DNA of 64,000 bases from JAAELZ01 sp965237995 (GTDB lineage Bacteria > Pseudomonadota > Gammaproteobacteria > Arenicellales > Poriferihabitantaceae), in the NCBI GenBank assembly GCA_965237995.1, contig CBDEGO010000003.1, positions 806,001 to 870,000 on the forward strand, given 5' to 3'. The position numbers and the translations under genes were made by a program. The notes beneath the pieces are model-generated. The model had not been told where the DNA came from and ran no database searches. It saw only the letters and a list, made by a program, of their open reading frames with translations. Of this stretch, positions 9,115 through 15,793 are shown piece after piece; position 1 is the stretch's first letter, and the number at the start of each line of letters is the position of its first letter.

Positions 9115-10419
9115 ATGTCTTGTCAGTATTTCTCACCTTGTGATCACGGCGCCAAAAGCTTCACCATAATGATGCCAAAGTTAACTTTTGGCCGAGGTTG
9201 TTTAAAAGAAGTGGGAGAGCGCGTGGCGGCACGTGGTTACAGCAAGGTCGCGCTGTTTACTGATCCTTATTTGAGAGACGGCCCTTATGTCGCAACGGCA
9301 ACGCAAGCATTGGTGGCGCAGGGTATTCATGTTGAAGTATTTTCTGATATTCGAATTGAGCCTGACGATGTTTCTATACTCAATGGCGCAACCTTCCTTA
9401 AAGAAGGTGATTTTGACTGCGTGGTGTCTGTCGGCGGTGGTTCAGCCATGGACACCGCCAAAGCGGCGATGCTGTATGCGCTTTTCCCCAGTGACTTTAC
9501 CGATTATTTCGGTGCACCTGTAGGTGCTGGCAAACCCATTCCTGGCCCGTTAATGCCCCACTTTGCCTGCCCAACCACGTCAGGAACCGGATCAGAGTGC
9601 ACATCAGTTTCAGTGATTCGATTAACAGAACATAATACTAAGTTTGTGATTGGCTCACCGCACCTAGTGCCTACTGAAGCCATTATAGACCCAGAATGCA
9701 CAGACACACTTTCAGCCAATGCCATTGCATCAACTGGCTTTGATTTACTTTGCCACGCCCTAGAATGTTATACCGCCAAGGCTTATACGCAGTGGGATCA
9801 TATTAACGACCCAAATAAACGCCCCCTATTACAAGGCTCAAACCCTTGGAGTGATATGGCGGCTCGCCGTGCATTAGAAATTGCGGGGAAGTATTTAGTC
9901 CGAGGTGTCAACGATAACAGTGACGCCGATGCCCGAGATAACCTCATGTGGGGCGCTAGCTTAGCAGGCATGGCGTTTGGAAACTCCGGCACACACCTGC
10001 CCCATGCTATGTCTTACGGCATAACCCACTTGATGGAAGATATCACTACTGAAGGCTATGCCGTTGCTAGTCCGTTTGTACCCCACGGGATTAGCGTAGC
10101 AATCAGCGCTCCGGCTATTTTTAAGTACTTATCAGAAGGTGCACCGCTAAGGCATTTAGAGGCAGCTACTTTCTTAGGGGCTAACACCGTAGATGCATGC
10201 CCTGATGATGCAGGAGAACTCGTTGAAAAACGGCTTGTCCAGATGATGCGTGAATCACACATCCCGAACGGCTTAAATGGTGTTGGCTTTAGTGCGGATG
10301 ATGTAAAGGCATTGTCAGACTCATCCATCCGTCAATCTAGGGCCATTGCTAATGCACCTCGTGAAACGAACTTAGTCGATATGCAGAATATTTATAACAA
10401 TGCCCTGAGTTATTGGTGA
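9115..10419 (+). CDS. Iron-containing alcohol dehydrogenase, hydroxyacid-oxoacid transhydrogenase-like (HOT/ADHFE1)
   Basis: A 434-residue type III (iron) alcohol dehydrogenase. The NAD-binding GGGSAMDTAKA lies at about residues 104-114. CPTTSGTGSECTSVSVI and the metal-site segments FDLLCHALECY, HLPHAMSY and VPHGISVAISAPAIF follow. The last two, and the C-terminal layout, match ADHFE1/HOT, which transfers hydride between 4-hydroxybutyrate and 2-oxoglutarate, better than ethanol or butanol dehydrogenases. The gene stands alone, about 290 bases from the divergent kinase gene. A signalling link like that of ErcA with kinases in Pseudomonas alcohol metabolism is possible but only inferred. Confidence 0.86.
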   Translation: MSCQYFSPCDHGAKSFTIMMPKLTFGRGCLKEVGERVAARGYSKVALFTDPYLRDGPYVATATQALVAQGIHVEVFSDIRIEPDDVSILNGATFLKEGDFDCVVSVGGGSAMDTAKAAMLYALFPSDFTDYFGAPVGAGKPIPGPLMPHFACPTTSGTGSECTSVSVIRLTEHNTKFVIGSPHLVPTEAIIDPECTDTLSANAIASTGFDLLCHALECYTAKAYTQWDHINDPNKRPLLQGSNPWSDMAARRALEIAGKYLVRGVNDNSDADARDNLMWGASLAGMAFGNSGTHLPHAMSYGITHLMEDITTEGYAVASPFVPHGISVAISAPAIFKYLSEGAPLRHLEAATFLGANTVDACPDDAGELVEKRLVQMMRESHIPNGLNGVGFSADDVKALSDSSIRQSRAIANAPRETNLVDMQNIYNNALSYW

Positions 10420-10451
10420 GTTATTATGAGCACGTCACTTGCTACCTTTTA

Positions 10452-10697
10452 TCAGCGCTTCTGACAAAGAACCAAATCTTGATTATTCGCAATACCACGG
10501 GGTTCAATATGAACTACCTTAAAAAACTTCTCCCATGTGCCTCGAATGTACCCTTTGCTGTGGTAGCTGTTTTGGTAAAAACTTGGTAAGCCATACATAC
10601 CTTTTCCCTTTAGATAGTAAAAACCTTTTTTCTTAAGTTTACGGTAAGCTCGTCCAGAGGTATGTGGGAATAAATCAACACCATGGACAGTTAAGAT
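10452..10697 (-). pseudogene. C-terminal fragment of a class I SAM-dependent methyltransferase
   Basis: The minus frame from the insertion sequence edge down to the TGA at 10452-10454 gives 81 residues that begin ILTVHGVDLFPHTSG and contain FYQNSYHSKGYIRGTWEKFF and NQDLVLCQKR. The TVHG, YHS and NQDLVL pattern is typical of the C-terminal end of class I methyltransferases. The N-terminal catalytic part is missing. The gene stops exactly at the left inverted repeat of the IS6-family element, and no matching part lies on its other side, so insertion was accompanied by deletion. Confidence 0.7.
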
Positions 10698-11499
10698 GGT
10701 ATTGTCAGATTAAATTGCTGAATTAATCCAACGGTGCTAGTTTGGCTATATGAATAAGCAAAACCCATTCAAATATTACAAGACCTCACCTGAAATCATC
10801 CGTTTGGCGGTAATGTATTACGTTAGGTATCCGTTAAGCTTTCGACAAGTTGAAGATATCTTATCTGAAAGGGGTATAGATATTTGCTATGAAACAGTGC
10901 GTTATTGGGTAGAGCGATGGTCCGTCTTTCGCCAAAGAAATTAGTCGAAAAAGGAAAGGTTATAATTCGAATTGGCGGTGGTATTTGGATGAAGTGTTTG
11001 TAAAGATTAGCGGGGCTAATTACTATTTATGGCGAGCAGTTGATCACGAAGGTGAGGTTCTGGAAAACTTCGTAACAAAGCGTAGAGACAAGCGGGCTGC
11101 GTTGAGTTTCTTACGAAAGACGATGAGAAAGCACGGTTCACCTAACAACATCGTCACAGATAAATTACGCTCATACGGTGTAACACTGAAAGACTTAGGT
11201 GCGGCTAAGCTTCAAGATACTACCCAGCATTTGAACAATCGCAGTGAAAACTCACATCTACCGTTCAGGCGAAAGGAACGATCGATGCAGAAATTCAGGA
11301 AGCTAAGTACGCTTCAGAAATTCACAAGTACTCACGGACAAATCTACAATCATTTTAACCACGAAAGACACCTTCAACGACGAGAAAATTACAAACAAAT
11401 GAGAGCCGCTGCATTGAGTGAATGGCGGAAAATGTGTGCTTGTTAAACGATTTTAGAAGCCAGATTACCTGAAACTGGTGAGGTTAGTCTGACAACACC
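10698..11499 (+). mobile_element. IS6-family insertion sequence with terminal inverted repeats
   Basis: The left end GGTATTGTCAGATTAA (10698-10713) matches the reverse complement of the right end, GGTGTTGTCAGACTAA, at 14 of 16 bases. The 802-bp length and single DDE transposase fit the IS6 family. The 8-bp flanks (GTTAAGAT and ATTGTAGA) do not match, so no target duplication remains. This suggests recombination or deletion after insertion. Confidence 0.85.
10750..11446 (+). pseudogene. IS6-family DDE transposase, frameshifted
   Basis: Reading frame 1 (10750-10944) gives the N-terminal HTH region ending ETVRYWVERW. The other frame, open from about 10919, continues GPSFAKEISRKRK and WRWYLDEVFVKI to the stop near 11446. 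Together they make a full IS6 transposase of about 230 residues, with catalytic Asp in LDEVF, Asp in NIVTDKL and Glu in NNRSENSH. The frame changes around 10918, where the normal R-[WF]-G-P is broken by a small indel. Either the copy is inactive or the base call is wrong. This family is not known to need programmed frameshifting. Confidence 0.85.
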
Positions 11500-11532
11500 A
11501 TTGTAGACGGATCTTTTAACGGGCGAAAATAG

Positions 11533-11573
11533 TTGACTATGTCTACCTATTAGGTAGACTATAAGTATATAAT
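11533..11573 (+). promoter_or_regulatory. Palindromic operator/promoter of the toxin-antitoxin pair
   Basis: GTCTACCTA-T-TAGGTAGAC (11541-11559) is a perfect 9-bp inverted repeat with a one-base centre, 30 bases before the toxin start. A TTGACT -35-like box lies at 11533, and the AT-rich TATAAG/TATAAT follows at 11560-11573. Such a site fits autorepression by the antitoxin, as is usual for BrnT/CopG-type modules. The exact -10 box is uncertain. Confidence 0.6.
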
Positions 11574-11588
11574 TACTATTTTGAGCCT

Positions 11589-11852
11589 ATGTTCTTTGAT
11601 TGGAATGAAGACAAAAATCAAGAACTACTTAGGGAGCGAGGCGTTTGTTTTGAAGATGTTGTGTATCTCATAGCGAATGGGCAAGTCATTGATATTAAGC
11701 CCCATCACAAGCCAGAGAAATACCCGAATCAACAAGTGTTCGTTTTGCCTATTAATGACTATGTCTACTATGTACCGTTTATTGAAGAAGAAGACAAAAT
11801 ATTTTTAAAAACGATTATTCCAAGCCGAAAACTAACCAAAGAATATTTGTAA
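11589..11852 (+). CDS. BrnT-like type II toxin
   Basis: An 87-residue protein starting MFFDWNEDKNQELLRERGV, the W-x2-x-K-N...RG pattern of the BrnT/DUF497 RelE-like RNase fold, and ending in a basic KTIIPSRKLTKEYL strand. It is followed after 16 bases by the antitoxin gene. BrnT toxins cleave RNA and are held by BrnA-type partners. The centre (LPINDYVYYVPFIEE) departs from classical BrnT, so a neighbouring BrnT-like family is possible. It lies immediately beyond the IS6 element and probably came by transfer. Confidence 0.72.
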   Translation: MFFDWNEDKNQELLRERGVCFEDVVYLIANGQVIDIKPHHKPEKYPNQQVFVLPINDYVYYVPFIEEEDKIFLKTIIPSRKLTKEYL

Positions 11853-11868
11853 GCTAACTTTATAAATC

Positions 11869-12153
11869 ATGACTAGCAAAAAACTAACTGATTACGAAAA
11901 AGCCGTTGTAGATCATCTTGAAGGAGATGCCCCTGAAAGCGTGACTAATTTGAGCGCGAAAAAGGAGCGCTATCAATCTATTGCTACCGATCAAATTAAG
12001 AAACGGCGCAAAATTAATTTGAACGTACTGGAAGCTGATATAGAAAGAGTAAAAATTAAGGCTATTGCCCAAGGGTTACCGTATCAAACCTTGATTGCAT
12101 CTGTGATCCACCAGTTTGCTACCGATAAGTTAGAGCCGACAAAACAAGACTAA
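11869..12153 (+). CDS. CopG/BrnA-like antitoxin
   Basis: A 94-residue protein. The N-terminal half is charged and probably flexible. The C-terminal half reads KINLNVLEADIERVKIKAIA followed by LPYQTLIASVIHQFATD, the ribbon-helix-helix pattern of CopG-type antitoxins of the predicted RelE/BrnT class. It is probably co-transcribed with the toxin 16 bases upstream and is the likely ligand of the palindrome at 11541-11559. Confidence 0.75.
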   Translation: MTSKKLTDYEKAVVDHLEGDAPESVTNLSAKKERYQSIATDQIKKRRKINLNVLEADIERVKIKAIAQGLPYQTLIASVIHQFATDKLEPTKQD

Positions 12154-12290
12154 CGACGCACTGAAAAAGCGTAAGTAGCTAATCAACTTAAAACAATTTA
12201 CAGAGACCAGCGCAATTTTGTCTTGGGAAAATCAGCTGAATTTTTTGAATCTAAAGTAACCCCTAAAACCACAAAGAGGAAATATTAGCC

Positions 12291-12311
12291 AAGCCACAAG
12301 GCTTTGTTTTT
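12291..12311 (+). terminator. Possible terminator after the toxin-antitoxin genes
   Basis: AAGCC-ACAA-GGCTT followed by TGTTTTTT. The 5-bp stem is short, but the T run is good. It lies about 140 bases after the antitoxin stop. Confidence 0.4.
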
Positions 12312-12528
12312 TAATGGAAAGTCAAGTTTGTAGCTCGTAACTTACTCCAAAGCAGGATTTGGAGCGCACCTCGCAATAATACCTTTGAGATAACACCGAG
12401 GAAAATCTCTAAACAAGGCCATAGTTGGACAGCCTCTGATAAACAGAGACGCCCAGTATCGCCCAAATCCCGCAGTTTCGCGGGACAATCAACCATTTGT
12501 AACTTGTTGATTATAAACAATATTTATA
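12312..12528. other. Non-coding stretch between the toxin-antitoxin module and tRNA-Ser
   Basis: No convincing gene is present. A CCCGC/GCGGG hairpin at about 12468-12483 could end minus-strand transcription of the tRNA, but it lacks a clear T run. Confidence 0.4.
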
Positions 12529-12618
12529 TGGCGGAGAAGGAGGGATTCGAACCCTCGGTGCCCGTTAAGACACACTTACTTTCCAGGCAAGCCCATTCGA
12601 CCACTCTGGCACCTCTCC
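12529..12618 (-). tRNA. tRNA-Ser (anticodon GGA)
   Basis: The minus strand folds as a serine tRNA of 90 nt including CCA. The acceptor GGAGAGG pairs with CCTTCTCC, and the D-arm GCCAGAGTGGTCGAATGGGC follows. The anticodon stem is CTTGC/GTAAG with loop CTGGAAA (anticodon GGA). A long variable arm and a T-arm with GGTTCGAATCC complete the fold. The CCA is encoded. It is intact, and no integrase lies beside it. Confidence 0.96.
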
Positions 12619-12693
12619 GAACCCGTTTTAACAATACAACTCAGCTAAAAACGGGGTGCGAAGGTTAGTCGAGCCGCTGGTGCTTTGCAATGC

Positions 12694-13572
12694 TTATCCG
12701 TTAATTTCTTCTAGCGCTGCAATTCGTTCTGGCAGTGGTGGATGCGACATAAACAAACGGCCTAATCTAGCTTTAGCACCCGAAATACCAAACGCAGCCA
12801 TTTGCTCAGGCAAGTCTGAAGGGGACTGCTGTAAATTTAGCCTTTCTAAGGCTGCGATCATGTTCTCTTTGCCTGCCAGTGCCGCACCACCTTCGTCTGC
12901 TTTGAACTCTCTTACGCGGCTAAAATACATCACAATAATCGACGCTAAAAAGCCGAAAACGGATTGCGCAATCATATAAGTAAAGAAATAGCCCATTCCG
13001 CCGCCTCCACCACCCTGACGATTGCCTTGCATAGCTTGAGCCACGATACGGGCGAAGAACATGACGAAGGTGTTTACCACACCTTGAATTAAAGATAGCG
13101 TCACCATATCCCCATTGGCGACATGCGAGACTTCATGCGCTAATACGGCTTCTGCTTCACCCTTTGTCATCGTACTTAATAAGCCCGTGCTTACCGCCAC
13201 CAGCGCATCGTTTTTTTTCATACCCGTTGCAAACGCATTGACAGTAGGAGAATCAAAAATTGCGATTTCGGGCATACCAATGCCTGCCATGTCGGCTTGT
13301 TTCTTAACTGTATCAAACAGCCATTGCTCTTGCGAATTTTGCGGGCTTTCAATAACTTGCGCACCCGTTGATCGCTTGGCAGCGGATTTTGACATTGCCA
13401 ACGAAATGAATGAGCCGATCATGCCGAATGCGGCACACATAAACAATAAGCCGCTCATGTTTTGGCCATTTTGCGCCAAGATTGCATCCAACCCCAATAA
13501 CCGACCAACAACAGAAATGACGGTAATGACCGCAAAGTTGGTTGCTAAAAATAAGAAAATACGATTAATCAT
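12694..13572 (-). CDS. htpX: HtpX inner-membrane zinc metalloprotease
   Basis: A 292-residue M48 peptidase, the normal HtpX length. Two N-terminal membrane segments (about residues 4-24 and 40-60) are followed by the zinc motif HEVSH (His146, Glu147, His150), two further hydrophobic segments and REFKADEGGAAL with the third zinc ligand. HtpX degrades misfolded membrane proteins during envelope stress. Full length with all catalytic residues present. Confidence 0.97.
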   Translation of the reverse strand: MINRIFLFLATNFAVITVISVVGRLLGLDAILAQNGQNMSGLLFMCAAFGMIGSFISLAMSKSAAKRSTGAQVIESPQNSQEQWLFDTVKKQADMAGIGMPEIAIFDSPTVNAFATGMKKNDALVAVSTGLLSTMTKGEAEAVLAHEVSHVANGDMVTLSLIQGVVNTFVMFFARIVAQAMQGNRQGGGGGGMGYFFTYMIAQSVFGFLASIIVMYFSRVREFKADEGGAALAGKENMIAALERLNLQQSPSDLPEQMAAFGISGAKARLGRLFMSHPPLPERIAALEEING

Positions 13573-13673
13573 GTTTTACCCTGTGCGATAGAGTTTAAGT
13601 TAGCTTAATAATAAGGCCAAGCTACTGATTTTCAACCTTTTTAAGTGCCATAGAACATTGAATAGACAACAAA

Positions 13674-13694
13674 AATGCGCCTAGTGGGCGCATT
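13674..13694 (-). terminator. Rho-independent terminator of ssb
   Basis: An 8-bp stem, AATGCGCC/GGCGCATT with a five-base loop, lies 30 bases after the ssb stop. On the minus strand it runs into TTTTGTTG. Confidence 0.75.
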
Positions 13695-13723
13695 GTTATT
13701 ACTTGCACTTTGTCACGACAAGT

Positions 13724-14239
13724 CTAAAACGGAATGTCGTCATCAAACTCGTCATAGGCACTTGGCGCTGCGGCAGGTGCAGCAGACGCCTGTTGCTGTT
13801 TTGGAGCAGATTGCGGTGCGGCTTGAGACGCTCCCTGATCAGGGACCGACTGGTCCATACCGCCGAATCCAGAGTCACCACTAAACTGACTTCCACCGCC
13901 ACCACGACCGCCTAACATCTGCATTTCGCTCGCTACAATTTCAGTAGTGTAGCGGTCTTGACCACCTTGGTCTTGCCACTTACGCGTTTGCAAACGGCCT
14001 TCAATATAAATCTGTGAGCCTTTCTTAAGGTACTCACCAACAATTTCAGCCAAGCGATTGAAGAAGACCACACGGTGCCACTCTGTGCGCTCTTGATTCT
14101 CGCCTGTGTTTTTATCTTTCCATTGGTCACTCGTCGCGATGGTTACATTTGCTACCGCGCTACCGCTAGGGGTATAACGAATTTCAGGGTCTCGCCCTAA
14201 ATTACCAACTAGAATTACTTTATTAACGCCTCTCGCCAT
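13724..14239 (-). CDS. ssb: Single-stranded DNA-binding protein SSB
   Basis: A 171-residue protein. The OB fold spans about residues 4-110 (VNKVILVGNLGRDPEIRYT, WHRVVFFNRLAEIVGEYL). A Gly/Gln/Ala-rich linker and the acidic C-terminal tip DDDIPF, which docks partner proteins, follow. It coats single-stranded DNA in replication, repair and recombination. It lies in the conserved ssb, MFS transporter and divergent uvrA cluster seen in many gammaproteobacteria. Confidence 0.98.
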   Translation of the reverse strand: MARGVNKVILVGNLGRDPEIRYTPSGSAVANVTIATSDQWKDKNTGENQERTEWHRVVFFNRLAEIVGEYLKKGSQIYIEGRLQTRKWQDQGGQDRYTTEIVASEMQMLGGRGGGGSQFSGDSGFGGMDQSVPDQGASQAAPQSAPKQQQASAAPAAAPSAYDEFDDDIPF

Positions 14240-14315
14240 GTTTTACCTCAAATTTACTTTATGTATAGGGTTAACCTTTTAAAAATTAAGCAACGCTCTA
14301 TGAAATAAAGCCAGC

Positions 14316-15674
14316 TTACCTTTCTTCTAATATTCGGTCGATTTCAGAAATTTCAAACTCGCTGTCATCAACTTTTAAATACGCGGTGCGTTCACCGCTG
14401 ACCAAACTTACATCTTGCACACCTGAAGCGTTCAACAACTGGTGCTTTAGCGCTGCGAGCTCTTCATCGGTTCGCGCGCCAATGCTGATAATTTTACTAT
14501 CATACAAGCTAAATGCTGGGGCTACCAACATCCACAACAACCAAATAATGATAACAGACACACAGAACAAAAAAACCATATTTGCGCCGTACACACCACT
14601 TATCAGGCCAGCCGCAGTGCCGCCGACAAACACCCCGAAAAACTGTGCGCTGTTATACACGCCCATTGCCGTGCCTTTGCTACCAGCAGGCGCAACACGA
14701 GACACCATTGACGGCAACATCGCCTCAAGCCCATTAAACCCTGAAAAGAATAAAACCAAGCCAAATAAGAATAACACCCAGTTCGTATCGGTCGCCATGA
14801 AAAGAACAAGCAACGAACAGCCCAAGCAAGCAATTGCCAAGATAAAGGCGAGCTGAGTTTTAGCTTTATTATGTCCTAGCGCCAGCAATGGCAACATGCC
14901 CACAATCGCCGCAAACATAACAGGGATATAGACTTTCCAGTGCGCTAGTTTTGCTAAGCCACCTAACTCGATAAGCTGGAATGGCACAACCACAAACAAC
15001 GCAGTTAACACCATGTGTAAGCATAAGATACCAAAGTCTAATCGCCGTAGTTCCGGGTTCGCTAACACGGCGCGTAGCTGACCAATAACGGGTTCTGCAT
15101 CACGATGTAGATAAGATTGTACGGGGTTAGGCGTCACGTTCAGCACGACAATAATCGCAAAAACAGCAAACACCGCGGTAATCAAAAAGATGCCTCGTAC
15201 ACCGATAAGATTATCAAGAACGGGGCCCAACATCATCGAAAGCATAAACACAAAACCGATGCTTACCCCCATTAAGGCCATTGCCTTGGTACGTTGGTCA
15301 TCTCTAGTCAAATCAGCGAGCAAGGCAATCACCGCAGCAGATATTGCCCCCGCGCCTTGCACCATGCGCCCAAACAACACACCGTATATGCTTTCGGCGT
15401 AAGCAGCGATTAGGCTCCCGAGTGCAAAGATAACCAAGCCCAAGACAATCGCCCTTTTACGACCCCAGCGATCGGACAAAATACCAAACGGAATTTGTAA
15501 GATAGCTTGAGTTAAACCATAAGCGCCAATGGTTACGCCGATTAAAGTCGGCGTTGCGCCTGGTAAATCATTCGCGAACAAAGCGAACACCGGCAAGATT
15601 AAGAATAGCCCGAATACTCTCAAGCCAAAAATACTCGCCAACGAAAAAACCGCCCTTTTTTCAGTAGCATTCAT
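14316..15674 (-). CDS. yajR: YajR-like MFS transporter with C-terminal YAM domain
   Basis: About 452 residues from the chosen ATG at 15674 (MNATEKRAVFSLASIFGLRV). An upstream in-frame start at 15860 would run over the divergent uvrA start and adds unrelated sequence. Twelve membrane segments and the MFS motif A (GILSDRWGRKRAI) are present. A C-terminal soluble tail of about 65 residues (DSKIISIGARTDEELAALKH, EISEIDRILEER) is the ferredoxin-like YAM domain that marks YajR. YajR is a proton-driven efflux carrier of uncertain substrate. It shares the uvrA-ssb neighbourhood. Confidence 0.9.
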   Translation of the reverse strand: MNATEKRAVFSLASIFGLRVFGLFLILPVFALFANDLPGATPTLIGVTIGAYGLTQAILQIPFGILSDRWGRKRAIVLGLVIFALGSLIAAYAESIYGVLFGRMVQGAGAISAAVIALLADLTRDDQRTKAMALMGVSIGFVFMLSMMLGPVLDNLIGVRGIFLITAVFAVFAIIVVLNVTPNPVQSYLHRDAEPVIGQLRAVLANPELRRLDFGILCLHMVLTALFVVVPFQLIELGGLAKLAHWKVYIPVMFAAIVGMLPLLALGHNKAKTQLAFILAIACLGCSLLVLFMATDTNWVLFLFGLVLFFSGFNGLEAMLPSMVSRVAPAGSKGTAMGVYNSAQFFGVFVGGTAAGLISGVYGANMVFLFCVSVIIIWLLWMLVAPAFSLYDSKIISIGARTDEELAALKHQLLNASGVQDVSLVSGERTAYLKVDDSEFEISEIDRILEER

Positions 15675-15793
15675 GGGTTCGCCAAGAGATTTCCTAACGC
15701 GCATAAAATTGTTTGAAATAAGTTGTACGTGGCAAATTTGGGCGCGTATAGTATCAGGTTTGTTTTTGTTTTCGTATCGAGTTATTTGCCTTA

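Noticed and set aside
10750..11446. Programmed ribosomal frameshift in the IS6 transposase
   Set aside because: No slippery heptamer is visible at the frame change, and IS6 transposases normally have one frame.
12311..12520. A minus-strand open frame of 69 codons next to tRNA-Ser
   Set aside because: No ribosome site, no family resemblance and odd composition; probably chance.
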